Source of the DNA: an uncultured Luminiphilus sp.
GTDB lineage: Bacteria; Pseudomonadota; Gammaproteobacteria; Pseudomonadales; Halieaceae
NCBI GenBank assembly: GCA_905182485.1
Contig: CAJJBO010000003.1
Location: 183,579 to 247,578 of the forward strand
DNA: 64,000 nt
Direction of reading: 5' to 3'
Position numbers and translations under genes: made by a program. Below, piece after piece: positions 35,499-45,295 of the stretch (position 1 is the first letter of the stretch; each line of letters begins with the position of its first letter). The notes below the pieces were generated by a model. The model had not been told where the DNA came from. It did not search any database and saw only the letters and a program-made list of their open reading frames with translations.

Positions 35499-36374
35499 AT
35501 GACTGAGACAAAGCGAGCATTAGCTGTGCCCAACAGCGCCGTACTGAATATGGCGCCAGGCGCCAATTTGTCAGCGTACGTGCAGGCCGTCAGTGGCATT
35601 GCATTGCTGTCTCCGGAGCGCGAGAAAGCATTGGCCGAGCGGCTTTTTTATGAGGAATGCGTTGACTCTGCGAGAGAGTTAGTACTTGCTCACCTGCGGT
35701 TTGTGGTGCATATCGCGCGCAGCTATTCTGGCTATGGTCTTGCCGAGGCGGATCTGATTCAGGAGGGTAACGTCGGCTTGATGAAGGCGGTTAAGCGTTT
35801 TGATCCGACCAAGGGCGTCCGGCTTGTATCCTTCGCGGTGCACTGGATCAAAGCAGAGATGCATGAATATATTTTGCGTAACTGGCGCATCGTCAAGGTG
35901 GCAACGACCAAGGCCCAGCGTAAGTTATTTTTCAATCTGCGCAGCCAGAAGAAAACCCTTGATTGGCTCTCTGCTGAGGAAACACGTGCGATTGCGGCTG
36001 ATTTAGGGGTTGATGTGACTGAAGTCACGCGCATGGAAGGCCGTCTAACCAGTCGTGATGTGGCATTTGATGCGCCAACAGACAGTGATGATGAGGACAC
36101 GTGGCAGGCCCCGCAGCATTTTCTGAAAGACGAACAAGCGGACCCCGGTCAGCTCGTCGAGGCTGCAGAGTTTGCTGAGGACGGCTCGGCTCGGCTTCAT
36201 GTGGCGCTAACGGATCTCGATGGCCGCAGCCGAGATATTTTAGAACGACGCTGGTTGGTCGACGATAAGGCGACACTGCATGAACTGGCCGCCGAATATG
36301 ACGTGTCGGCGGAGCGGATTCGGCAGCTGGAAGCCAATGCATTGAAGAAACTGCGCACCGCACTGGTCGCGTAA
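35499..36374 (+). CDS. rpoH: RNA polymerase heat-shock sigma factor sigma-32
   Basis: MTETKRALAVPNSAVL...LIQEGNVGLMKAVKRFDPTKGVRLVSFAVHWIKAEMHEYILRNWRIVKVATTKAQRKLFFNLR; Q(R/K)KLFFNLR is the RpoH-box region; follows ftsYEX. Confidence 0.97.
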   Translation: MTETKRALAVPNSAVLNMAPGANLSAYVQAVSGIALLSPEREKALAERLFYEECVDSARELVLAHLRFVVHIARSYSGYGLAEADLIQEGNVGLMKAVKRFDPTKGVRLVSFAVHWIKAEMHEYILRNWRIVKVATTKAQRKLFFNLRSQKKTLDWLSAEETRAIAADLGVDVTEVTRMEGRLTSRDVAFDAPTDSDDEDTWQAPQHFLKDEQADPGQLVEAAEFAEDGSARLHVALTDLDGRSRDILERRWLVDDKATLHELAAEYDVSAERIRQLEANALKKLRTALVA

Positions 36375-36397
36375 GTTTTTCAATCAGTTCACTTCTC

Positions 36398-37093
36398 GTG
36401 GTATCCCCAGAGCGCTTAGCCGCGAATCGGATTCGCAGCTTTGTGATGCGCGCTGGGCGCATGACGCCAAGTCAGCAGCGCGGCTGGGAAGAGGGCTTTC
36501 CTCAATTAGGGCTTGCGGCAAGTGCGGGAGTGCTGGATTGGGACGCGACCTTTGGTTGTGCCGGCAGACGGGTCGTCGAGGTGGGTTTTGGTATGGGAGA
36601 TAGTCTCCTGCAAATGGCCGAGGCCGATGCCACCACGCAATTCATTGGTATTGAGGTCCATCGCCCGGGGGTGGGTCGCTTGTTGGCTCAGGCGCTGACG
36701 GCGAAAGTCGATAATCTTCGTGTGTACGCGGAAGACGCGGTTGATGTGTTAACGCACTGTTTAGCCCCCGACTCGGTTGACGCGTTCCACGTGTTTTTCC
36801 CCGATCCTTGGCATAAAAAAAAACACCATAAGCGCCGGTTGATTCAAACCGACCTAGTGAGGCAGTTATCAGCACGACTTCGCCCCGGGGGCTATGTGCA
36901 TCTTGCAACGGACTGGGCGCCCTATGTTGAGCATATGTTCGACGTGTTAGAGGCAGAGCCTACTTTGCTCAACACTCACGGTACTCGCGCGGCGGTCTCG
37001 AGACCTGACTATCGCCCCTTAACGAAATTTGAGGCCCGGGGAGAACGACTGGGGCATGGCGTATGGGATCTGATGTATCACCGCCAAGACTGA
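36398..37093 (+). CDS. trmB: tRNA (guanine-N7)-methyltransferase
   Basis: RRVVEVGFGMGDSLLQMAEADATTQFIGIEVHRPGVG...DAFHVFFPDPWHKKKHHKRRLI. Confidence 0.96.
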   Translation: MVSPERLAANRIRSFVMRAGRMTPSQQRGWEEGFPQLGLAASAGVLDWDATFGCAGRRVVEVGFGMGDSLLQMAEADATTQFIGIEVHRPGVGRLLAQALTAKVDNLRVYAEDAVDVLTHCLAPDSVDAFHVFFPDPWHKKKHHKRRLIQTDLVRQLSARLRPGGYVHLATDWAPYVEHMFDVLEAEPTLLNTHGTRAAVSRPDYRPLTKFEARGERLGHGVWDLMYHRQD

Positions 37094-37118
37094 TGGCAAT
37101 CACCGCGCCGCATCGGCG

Positions 37119-38273
37119 CTATAAAAATGACGCCACCACGCTGTCGAGGAATTGATAGCCTAACGGTGTCGCTCTGAGGGACCCACTGTCTAAGTGCTGT
37201 ATCCAACCTCGAGACTGGGCCTGCTCTGCTGCTCGCTCGAGCTGCCGAAAAGGCAGGCCAGTGCGCTGGGTGAAGTCACCGACGGGTGACCCCGATTTGA
37301 GCCGCAACGCATTCATCACGTACTCCACTACCCGTTCTTGCTGACTGATGGTTTTACCGCGTGGCGCGGGCATCGATCCGTTCGTGATCAACGCCAAATA
37401 ATCCGCGGGGCTGCGAGTCCGTTGGGTTCGGATAATCTGTCCATCGTTGCGTGATATCTTGCCGTGAGCGCCGGCACCGAGTCCGACATAATCACCAAAT
37501 CCCCAATAATTAAGATTGTGCCGACTCTCATAGCCCGGGCGACAATAAGCCGACACTTCATATTGGTGATAGCCGGCATCACTCAGTAGTTGCTCTCCGG
37601 TGGATTGAATCGATTCCAGCGTTGTTTCGCTGGGCAGCTCGGGTTGCGACGTCCAGAATCGTGTATTGCGCTCAATCGTCAACTGATACCACGAAATATG
37701 ACCAGCACTCAGCGCAAGCGCTTCCGAAAGATCAGCCGCCGCAGTGTCGGCTGTCTGTCCTGGTAAGCCATGCATCAGATCGATGTTCCAGTTTTGGAAG
37801 CCCGCTGTACTCACCAGATGAAGCGCTTGACGGGCGTCATCACCCGAATGAATGCGGCCGAGTCGGCCCAACGCGCCATCGTCAAAACTCTGCACACCGA
37901 TACTGAGTCGGGTTACGCCCGCTTCAAGATACGATTGGTATCGGCCGCGCTCAGCACTACCTGGATTACTCTCCAAGGTGATTTCAGCGCCTGGGGCAAA
38001 GGGCATGCGTTCTGCTAGACCGGAAAGCAGGCGCTGTATCCACTCCCCAGAGAACAAACTGGGGGTGCCGCCACCGATAAAAATGGATTCGACAATGCGC
38101 CCGCCGATCTCTGGCAGTTGACTATCAAAATCTTGAAGTAATGCGGAGACATAAGGCCCTTGCAACTCAGGCGTAAACCCTTCGTGGCTATTAAAGTCGC
38201 AGTAGGGACATTTTTGCGTGCACCAGGGCAAGTGCAGGTAGAGAGACAGTGGAATTGCGCTCGGTGTGATCAA
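37119..38273 (-). CDS. hemW: Radical SAM heme chaperone HemW
   Basis: LSLYLHLPWCTQKCPYCDFNSH...IFIGGGTPSLFS. Confidence 0.95.
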   Translation of the reverse strand: MITPSAIPLSLYLHLPWCTQKCPYCDFNSHEGFTPELQGPYVSALLQDFDSQLPEIGGRIVESIFIGGGTPSLFSGEWIQRLLSGLAERMPFAPGAEITLESNPGSAERGRYQSYLEAGVTRLSIGVQSFDDGALGRLGRIHSGDDARQALHLVSTAGFQNWNIDLMHGLPGQTADTAAADLSEALALSAGHISWYQLTIERNTRFWTSQPELPSETTLESIQSTGEQLLSDAGYHQYEVSAYCRPGYESRHNLNYWGFGDYVGLGAGAHGKISRNDGQIIRTQRTRSPADYLALITNGSMPAPRGKTISQQERVVEYVMNALRLKSGSPVGDFTQRTGLPFRQLERAAEQAQSRGWIQHLDSGSLRATPLGYQFLDSVVASFL

Positions 38274-38866
38274 TCGTTTGCTAGCGCCAGTAAAGAGTTG
38301 ATGGCTTTGGCACGATGGCTTATGCGATTTTTTTCAGCGGATGAGAGTTCGGCTGCGTGCAGGGAGCCGCCCTCGGGAATAAAGATAGGATCGTAACCAA
38401 AGCCGCCTTTGCCCCGCGGTGCGTCGGCGATGCGGCCCTGCCAGCGGCCTTCTGCTATGAGCGGAGTGGGGTCTTGCGCATCTCGCAAAAGCACGACCAC
38501 TGCGATATAAAACGCTTGTCTATTCGCGCCCTGTAACGCCGCCATATTATTGAGCAGTAACGTATTGTTGTCCTCATAACCTGAGCCTGAATAGCGCGCA
38601 GATCGAAGCCCCGGGGCCCCGTCTAGTGCCGGCACCACCAGTCCCGAGTCGTCGGCTAATGCCGCATGACCCGTCATTGAACACGCATGCCTTGCCTTAA
38701 TCAGTGCATTTTCGACAAAGGTGCTGCCGGTTTCTTCTGCTTCTGTCACGCCAAAGTCGGCCTGCGGCTGTACCTGCCAGTGAGTGCCGAGCACCTGCTG
38801 GAATTCCTTAATTTTACCGGCGTTATGGCTGGCAATAACGAGTTGCGGGGACGTCTCAGCGATCAC
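38270..38866 (-). CDS. rdgB: XTP/dITP diphosphatase
   Basis: LVIASHNAGKIKEFQQVLG...ALADDSGLVVPALDGAPGLRSARYSG...GKGGFGYDPIFIP. Confidence 0.96.
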   Translation of the reverse strand: MIAETSPQLVIASHNAGKIKEFQQVLGTHWQVQPQADFGVTEAEETGSTFVENALIKARHACSMTGHAALADDSGLVVPALDGAPGLRSARYSGSGYEDNNTLLLNNMAALQGANRQAFYIAVVVLLRDAQDPTPLIAEGRWQGRIADAPRGKGGFGYDPIFIPEGGSLHAAELSSAEKNRISHRAKAINSLLALAND

Positions 38867-38869
38867 AGA

Positions 38870-39349
38870 TCACTCCTGGCGCCACAGTTGCACTTTCATG
38901 GTGTGCTCATACACGGTGTCGGCGCCCTCGGGCTGAAACTCAAATTCAAAGAATCGATACTCGCGGTTCAAAAACTCGAACGGCACAATGTAATAGGTGG
39001 CACGACCCTCCCGAATTTCTTTGACGCGCAGCGCCCCGCCAGTGATCAAATCCCAGGTCCTGCCCTCAATACTCATCGGCCGACCTGCTATCTCGCCCGA
39101 TGTGGTGTCGCGGACAGATAGCGTCAGAATGGCCTTGTCCGCACCGCGGGTAATCCCATATTCCGCTGCAATATCGGGAGTGAGGAAGGTCGTATAGACA
39201 ATACTGTGATGTAATTCGAAGGGTCCATATTGCGTGGATTGTTGAGCGCTACCCGTCATCGGGATGACACTCAGGCCGCAGGCAAGGATTAACGCGCCGA
39301 GCGGCGTATTCTGTAAACGGCACTGCTGGCAAACAAATTGGGCCACCAT
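38870..39349 (-). CDS. DUF4426-type exported protein
   Basis: N-terminal hydrophobic signal, then QQSTQYGPFELHHSIVYTTFLTPDIAAEYGITRGADKAILTLSV; between metW and rdgB; start uncertain. Confidence 0.8.
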   Translation of the reverse strand: MVAQFVCQQCRLQNTPLGALILACGLSVIPMTGSAQQSTQYGPFELHHSIVYTTFLTPDIAAEYGITRGADKAILTLSVRDTTSGEIAGRPMSIEGRTWDLITGGALRVKEIREGRATYYIVPFEFLNREYRFFEFEFQPEGADTVYEHTMKVQLWRQE

Positions 39350-39888
39350 TTTCCAAGCCAGTTTTGTGCGGCGCCAGCAACCGTTGCCCGCTCTATAATG
39401 TCGATACGCAAATCTGAACACAGTGCTTCAAAATCCTTGACCGTACAAAAGTGAATGTTAGGGGTGTCATACCAACTCCGAGGCATTGCCCTAGAGACAG
39501 GCATATGACCAGTTAACCCGAGGTGGGTTCGACAGCGCCAGTGCCCAAAATTAGGAAAAGAGACGATCGCTTCTTCACCAATATGTACCATACGCTCTAA
39601 GGCTAGGTGCGGATGCGTCAGCTCTTGCAACGCGTGGGTGAGTATCACCACATCAAAACGGTAGCGAGTAAAGCAGTTTAGGCCTTCGTTGATGTCTTCC
39701 TGAATGACGTCGAGACCTTTGCTCACCGCTGAAACGAGGTTGTCAGGATCAATATCAACTCCGACGCCCACAGCGCCACGCTCTTCGCAAAGGCGCTTTA
39801 AAAACGCGCCATCACCGCACCCTAGGTCAAGTACTTTGCTACCCCGGGGGACCCAACCTAACACCGTATTAAGATCAAGACGATTCAT
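39289..39888 (-). CDS. metW: Methionine biosynthesis protein MetW
   Basis: MNRLDLNTVLGWVPRGSKVLDLGCGDGAFLKRLCEERGAVGVGVDIDPDN; ATGA overlap with metX. Confidence 0.93.
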   Translation of the reverse strand: MNRLDLNTVLGWVPRGSKVLDLGCGDGAFLKRLCEERGAVGVGVDIDPDNLVSAVSKGLDVIQEDINEGLNCFTRYRFDVVILTHALQELTHPHLALERMVHIGEEAIVSFPNFGHWRCRTHLGLTGHMPVSRAMPRSWYDTPNIHFCTVKDFEALCSDLRIDIIERATVAGAAQNWLGKWWPNLFASSAVYRIRRSAR

Positions 39889-41030
39889 GCTGGACCGACC
39901 CGTTGCATCCACTGTGTTAGCAGCGCCTCATAGGTTTGATTGGGCAGCAGGAAACCGTCGTGGCCGTTGTCTGTTTCAATGTTAGCGTAGGTCACGGGTT
40001 TGCCGGCAGCCATTAAGGCATCGCGGATTTCAATGGAGCGGTGTGGGGGGAAGCGCCAGTCGGAGCTGAAAGATAACACCAGAAAGTCGGCGTGTGCTTT
40101 GTCGACGGCGGCCTTTAAGTCACCGTGATCGCCAACGGCTAGGTCAAACAGATCCAATGCGCGTGTCATCAGCACATAGGTATTCGCATCAAACTGAGTT
40201 GAAAATCGCGTGCCCTGATGTCGCAGATAGCTCTCTACTTGGAACACCCACTCGCTCTCTGCTTCCGGCGTAAAACTCCCTTCCCTGAGCTCTCGGCCAA
40301 AGCGGTCGCTCATACCATCGGCGGACATATAGGTGAGGTGGCCGACCATACGGGCAAGTGCCACGCCTCGACTCGGTATCGTATCGCGGCTCAGGTAGTC
40401 GCCGTCGCACCAATCGGGGTCGGATAAAATGGCATGCCGGGCAATTTCATTGAAGGCAATATTCTGAGCGGTGAGCTTGGGTGCTGCGGCGAGTGCCACA
40501 CAATGCTCAACCCATTCTGGATAATCGATGGCCCACTGTAGCGCTTGCATGCCACCGAGGCTGCCACCGATTACCGCTGCCCAGCGCGAAATGCCCAAAT
40601 ATTCTGCCAGCAGTTTTTGGCTACGAACCCAATCTTGTACCTGCGGCTGAGGGAACTTAGCGCCCCATGGTTTGCCCGTTTCGGGGTTTAAGGTATTGGG
40701 TCCTGTCGACCCGTCACATCCGCCTATATTATTGGAGCAAACGACGAATAAGCGTCGTGTATCGATGGGCTTGCCGGGGCCAATGGCAAGATCCCACCAT
40801 CCGGCACGTTCACCGTCGTCAGCATAAAAGCCCGCGGCGTGATGCGTGCCAGACAGCGCATGGCAAATGAGCACCGCATTGTCGCCAGCCGCATTGAGTT
40901 CGCCATAGGTTTCGTAGACCAGCTCGTGCTCAGCCAGCACTGACCCATTTGCTAATTGAAAAGCGGTCTCGAACCGAACGCGGCAGGGACTGACCAGCCC
41001 GACACTGTTGTGCGCGCCACTATTTGGCAT
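39885..41030 (-). CDS. metX: Homoserine O-acyltransferase (MetX family)
   Basis: ELVYETYGELNAAGDNAVLICHALSGTHHAAG..., AAVIGGSLGGMQALQW, DNGHDGFLL. Confidence 0.95.
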   Translation of the reverse strand: MPNSGAHNSVGLVSPCRVRFETAFQLANGSVLAEHELVYETYGELNAAGDNAVLICHALSGTHHAAGFYADDGERAGWWDLAIGPGKPIDTRRLFVVCSNNIGGCDGSTGPNTLNPETGKPWGAKFPQPQVQDWVRSQKLLAEYLGISRWAAVIGGSLGGMQALQWAIDYPEWVEHCVALAAAPKLTAQNIAFNEIARHAILSDPDWCDGDYLSRDTIPSRGVALARMVGHLTYMSADGMSDRFGRELREGSFTPEAESEWVFQVESYLRHQGTRFSTQFDANTYVLMTRALDLFDLAVGDHGDLKAAVDKAHADFLVLSFSSDWRFPPHRSIEIRDALMAAGKPVTYANIETDNGHDGFLLPNQTYEALLTQWMQRVGPA

Positions 41031-41033
41031 CGT

Positions 41034-41627
41034 TCACAGTCCAACGACCAAGTTAGGCGGAAGTGACAGCGCTACTGCTGCATGTCGCAAGCCAATTTGC
41101 ACGATGTTGATGGTGACAAAAAGCAAAATTGGTGAAAAGTCGATACCCCCCATATTGGGTAGCAGGGCGCGAAAAGGAGTCATAATGGGGTCAGCAATTT
41201 GCCCGATCAGCTCGATGGCAGGATGCCGACTGCCGGCCGCTACCCAGCTGACGATGATCATGGCGATGAGCACAAAAAAGGTCAGATTGGTGAGTAACCC
41301 GAGCACACCAATAATGCCCCAGCCCACTAATATAAGCGGGTTAGGCACACTCCACTGCTCCCCTAGCACCCAGGTGATGCCCAGCAAAATTAAGATCTGA
41401 ATGAGGACGGCCATCACTAAGACAGCCCAATCAATGCGTCCCCTCGCCGGAAGCATGCCGCGCAGTGGCGCGAGAAACGGGTTGGTGATTTTGACAATGA
41501 CTTGAGAAATGGGATTGTAAAAATTGGCTCGCGACGCGTGCAGCATGCCGCGTAAGACGATCAAGGTGAGTACCAAAGCCCCAAGATTCTGTATCAGATA
41601 AAGCGCCATTTCAGTTCCCGCGGTCAT
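41034..41627 (-). CDS. yggT: YggT family membrane protein
   Basis: Duplicated YggT repeat: FYNPISQVIVKITNPFLAPLRGMLPA ... HPAIELIGQIADPIMTPFRALLPNMGGIDFSPIL; downstream of proC. Confidence 0.92.
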   Translation of the reverse strand: MTAGTEMALYLIQNLGALVLTLIVLRGMLHASRANFYNPISQVIVKITNPFLAPLRGMLPARGRIDWAVLVMAVLIQILILLGITWVLGEQWSVPNPLILVGWGIIGVLGLLTNLTFFVLIAMIIVSWVAAGSRHPAIELIGQIADPIMTPFRALLPNMGGIDFSPILLFVTINIVQIGLRHAAVALSLPPNLVVGL

Positions 41628-41628
41628 A

Positions 41629-42444
41629 TCAACCAAACTCCTCGCCCAGCGTTCTCGCTCGTTCAGCACAGGCCTGAACGGCATGAGTGATTATCTCGTC
41701 GAATTGATGGGACTGTAAGGCTAATAGTGCCTGTTCTGTCGTGCCGCCCGGGCTCGTGACATTTTCCCGCAGCGTTGAAATGGGCAGTTCGGAGCGCCCA
41801 GCGAGCTCAGCCGCCCCGATAGCGGTTTGCAGGGTTAGCGCTACCGCGGTCTTTTGATCCAGCCCTAGATCAATACCAGCCGCAATGATGGACTCTATCA
41901 GCGCAAAGAAATAAGCCGGTCCACTGCCAGAGACGGCGGTCACGGCATCGAGCAGTGCCTCTGAGGGCACCCATATCGTCATACCGACTGCGTTAGTCAC
42001 TTGCTCAGCTAAGGCGCGATGTGCATCGCTGGCTTGTGCTGTTGCGAACAGCCCACTGGCCCCCTTGCCTATCATGGCAGGCGTGTTTGGCATGCACCGA
42101 ATAACCGGGACGGTGGGATCGACAGCAGCCTGTAGGGAGGCAATTGGAATGCCCGCTGCAATCGACAGAATGGCGGTATTGGGCCCAATCTGGTCTCGTA
42201 TCGCCGCCAAGGCGTCAGGGGCGACCTGTGGTTTGACCGCCACCACCACCAGATCCGCATCGATAAAAATGTGTTGAGGCGAGGTGTTGAGCTGCGACAG
42301 ACCGAGTGATCGGAGCCGCGATAACGCAGCTTCGCTAGGGTCGCTAGCGCGCAATTGTGACGGCGAGAAGCCACTGGCCAACAGGCCATTGATCATGGCG
42401 GTGGCCATATTGCCCGCGCCTAGGAATGCGATGTGAGGCGACAT
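41629..42444 (-). CDS. proC: Pyrroline-5-carboxylate reductase
   Basis: IAFLGAGNMATAMINGLLASG..., VTAVSGSGPAYFFALIE, VTSPGGTTEQALLAL. Confidence 0.96.
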   Translation of the reverse strand: MSPHIAFLGAGNMATAMINGLLASGFSPSQLRASDPSEAALSRLRSLGLSQLNTSPQHIFIDADLVVVAVKPQVAPDALAAIRDQIGPNTAILSIAAGIPIASLQAAVDPTVPVIRCMPNTPAMIGKGASGLFATAQASDAHRALAEQVTNAVGMTIWVPSEALLDAVTAVSGSGPAYFFALIESIIAAGIDLGLDQKTAVALTLQTAIGAAELAGRSELPISTLRENVTSPGGTTEQALLALQSHQFDEIITHAVQACAERARTLGEEFG

Positions 42445-42473
42445 AAGATCAGGAGTATCCGTGAAGAATGACT

Positions 42474-43196
42474 TTAATTATACCGTGCGCCAAAAATATC
42501 TGTGCCGACTCTGACCAGGTTCGATCCTTCGGCAATAGCGGCCTCTAAATCGCTGGACATTCCCATCGATAATATCGCCAATTTTGGGTTGCGGCCGATG
42601 AGGCTTTGTTGAATGGCGCGCAAATGACGAAAAGGCACTCGCTGGGCAGCGGGTTCGGCACTGGACGCTGGAATGGTCATTAGTCCTTTCAATTGCAGAT
42701 TGGGCAGCGTCTCTACTGCATCAATCAGCGTTTTGAGTGTGTCAGGCTGTACCCCTGATTTACTCGCTTCATCCGATGTTTTGACTTGAAGGAGTACCTT
42801 TAACGGCCCTTTTTCTGGGGGGCGTTGATCACTGAGGCGTTGCGCTATTTTGAGCCGATCTACGCTATGCACCCAGTCACTAAACTCGGCAATCAGCCCC
42901 GTTTTATTGCTTTGAATCGGCCCAATAAAGTGCCACGTCAAGCCTAAGTCAGATAGTTGAGCGGCTTTTTCGGCCATTTCTTGGGCGTAGTTTTCACCAA
43001 AATCAGTCAGGCCCGCCTGGTGCGCCCAACGGATGAGTTCAGTTGATTTTTTTTTACTGACCGCCAATAGAGAGACCGCCCCGGGTGGCCTGCCTGCAGC
43101 GCACTCTGCCGCGCGAATACGTCGGTTGATTTCTGATATATTAAGACGCAAGTCTGTCGGTGTCATGTCTGCATCATAAGGAAATTGATGCGCCAT
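42474..43196 (-). CDS. yggS: PLP homeostasis protein YggS/PLPBP
   Basis: VSLLAVSKKKSTELIRWAHQAGLTDFGENYAQEM...WHFIGPIQSNKT...LSMGMSSDLEAAI. Confidence 0.94.
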   Translation of the reverse strand: MAHQFPYDADMTPTDLRLNISEINRRIRAAECAAGRPPGAVSLLAVSKKKSTELIRWAHQAGLTDFGENYAQEMAEKAAQLSDLGLTWHFIGPIQSNKTGLIAEFSDWVHSVDRLKIAQRLSDQRPPEKGPLKVLLQVKTSDEASKSGVQPDTLKTLIDAVETLPNLQLKGLMTIPASSAEPAAQRVPFRHLRAIQQSLIGRNPKLAILSMGMSSDLEAAIAEGSNLVRVGTDIFGARYN

Positions 43197-43227
43197 GTGT
43201 TAGTCCGACGCTATCGGAGACTATGAT

Positions 43228-44268
43228 ATGGATATCACAGAGTTACTCGCGTTTGGCGTTCAACAAGGTGCTTCGGATCTGCATCTTTCAGCAGGGCTTC
43301 CGCCCATGATCCGGGTAGACGGTGATATTAGGCGGGTCAACTTGCCGCCGCAAAATCCGACCGAAGTCCAAGCCTTAATTTACGACATTATGAATGATCG
43401 CCAGCGGAACGAATTTGAGGAGCGTCTCGAAACGGACTTTTCTTTTGAGCTCCCCGATGTGGCGCGTTTTCGTGTGAACGCCTTTGTTCAAAATCGCGGT
43501 GCCGGTGCGGTATTTCGCACGATCCCGTCCGAAGTATTGACGATGGAGGCGTTGGGAATGGGACAAACGTTCCGCGACATCTCCATGCTACCAAGAGGGT
43601 TAGTCCTGGTGACTGGTCCTACAGGTTCTGGAAAATCCACCACGCTTGCCGCCATGATCGACTACGTCAATGCAAACCGCTACGACCATATTCTTACGAT
43701 TGAGGATCCGATTGAGTTTGTTCATGAAAGCAAACGCTCCCTGATTAATCAGCGCGAAGTTCATCGTGATACGTTGGGTTTTTCCGCAGCACTGCGTTCT
43801 GCTTTACGTGAGGATCCTGACATTATTTTGGTGGGCGAACTGCGAGATCTAGAGACAATCCGGCTGGCGCTGACAGCCGCTGAGACCGGTCATTTGGTTT
43901 TTGGCACGTTGCATACCACCTCGGCTGCAAAGACAATTGATCGTGTTGTCGATGTCTTCCCTGGAGAAGAAAAAGCCATGGTGCGCTCGATGTTGTCAGA
44001 ATCCTTGCAAGCTGTGATCTCTCAAACTCTGCTCAAGCGCAGTCAAGGCGGGCGTATTGCGGCACACGAGATTATGCGCGGTACCGCGGCGATCCGAAAT
44101 TTAATCCGGGAAGATAAAGTGGTTCAAATGTATTCCGCTATTCAAACGGGACAATCCACGGGGATGCAAACGATGGATCAATGTTTGCAAGGACTGGTTC
44201 AAAAAAGACTGATTACCGCCGAAGTCGCGCGCGAAAAGGCTCGTCAGCCAGAGGGCATCATTGGCTGA
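43228..44268 (+). CDS. pilT: Type IV pilus retraction ATPase PilT
   Basis: MDITELLAFGVQQGASDLHLSAGLPPMIRVDGDIRRV..., VTGPTGSGKSTTLAAMID. Confidence 0.96.
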   Translation: MDITELLAFGVQQGASDLHLSAGLPPMIRVDGDIRRVNLPPQNPTEVQALIYDIMNDRQRNEFEERLETDFSFELPDVARFRVNAFVQNRGAGAVFRTIPSEVLTMEALGMGQTFRDISMLPRGLVLVTGPTGSGKSTTLAAMIDYVNANRYDHILTIEDPIEFVHESKRSLINQREVHRDTLGFSAALRSALREDPDIILVGELRDLETIRLALTAAETGHLVFGTLHTTSAAKTIDRVVDVFPGEEKAMVRSMLSESLQAVISQTLLKRSQGGRIAAHEIMRGTAAIRNLIREDKVVQMYSAIQTGQSTGMQTMDQCLQGLVQKRLITAEVAREKARQPEGIIG

Positions 44269-44681
44269 TCGTTGAGCCAAGTGACGAGGATAATGGCCGC
44301 CGCTTTGTCGTCGATAGGGTCGTTGACGAAATCGCCGCGATGCCCTTCTGCGAACGCGTCAGCCTTTGCTTCGCGGCTGGATAGCCGCTCGTCAACCAAT
44401 GTCACGGGCAACCCTAATCGGCCTTCGAGTTGCCGGGAAAACTTAGTTGCTCGCCGACTCAGCTCGCTTTCTGAGCCGTCCATGTTGATAGGGAGTCCAA
44501 CCAGTAAGCGATTCGGTCGCCATTCCTCAGTCAGCGCAATGATCGATGGCCAGTGCGGTACACCATTCTTTGCCGATACCACGGTGAGAGGCTCGGCGGT
44601 GCGCGACAGCGTATTGCCAATTGCGACGCCTATATTGCGCAGTCCAAAATCAATCGCCATGATCGTTTCATATTTTGGCAT
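44244..44681 (-). CDS. yqgF: YqgF/RuvX family putative Holliday junction resolvase-like protein
   Basis: IMAIDFGLRNIGVAIGNTLSRTAEPLTVV...RLLVGLPINMDGSESELSRRATKFSRQLEGRLGLPVTLVDERLSS. Confidence 0.94.
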   Translation of the reverse strand: MPKYETIMAIDFGLRNIGVAIGNTLSRTAEPLTVVSAKNGVPHWPSIIALTEEWRPNRLLVGLPINMDGSESELSRRATKFSRQLEGRLGLPVTLVDERLSSREAKADAFAEGHRGDFVNDPIDDKAAAIILVTWLNDQPMMPSG

Positions 44682-44683
44682 CC

Positions 44684-45295
44684 TTACGCGTGTCCCGCGT
44701 CGGCGGTGAGTAGATCGACATCAATGCCCAACATGCGACCGGCCTCTGCCAGTTTTTTTGACGTTGCTGCATGAAATAGCGTTTGCCGGTCTGCAGCAAC
44801 CGTCAGCCAGCTATTGTCGGCTATTTCTGCTTCGAGTTGTCCTGGCGCCCATCCTGCGTAGCCTAAAGCGACAAGGCATTCTCGGGGTCCTTCACCCTTA
44901 GCCAATGCGCACAAAATATCGCGCGAGGTCGTCAGGTTAATGTCATGGTTAACCGCCTGACCCCCTTGCCAGTCTCCCGCCTCGCTGTGCAATACAAATC
45001 CGTGGTCTTTCCTGATCGGCCCTCCCGCTAAGATCGGGTAATTGGGGACCTCAGGATCGGTGGGTATTTCGAGATGCTCCAACATGTCGTTGAAGGTGAT
45101 ATCGAGCCGCTGATTCACGACAATGCCCATTGCACCCTTCTCATCGTGACGGCATAGGTAGATGAGTGAGCGGTTAAAAAAACCTCGACCGATGGCCGGC
45201 GTGGCAATTAAAAAATGACCACCAAGCGTCACAGTGACGGCTTGTCTATCAGCGATGGGGTTAGTGCGTTCAGGTTGAGGGCCCTTTGGCAACAT
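44684..45295 (-). CDS. yqgE: YqgE/AlgH family protein
   Basis: [52 protein letters not shown]...[14 protein letters not shown]. Confidence 0.93.
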   Translation of the reverse strand: MLPKGPQPERTNPIADRQAVTVTLGGHFLIATPAIGRGFFNRSLIYLCRHDEKGAMGIVVNQRLDITFNDMLEHLEIPTDPEVPNYPILAGGPIRKDHGFVLHSEAGDWQGGQAVNHDINLTTSRDILCALAKGEGPRECLVALGYAGWAPGQLEAEIADNSWLTVAADRQTLFHAATSKKLAEAGRMLGIDVDLLTADAGHA

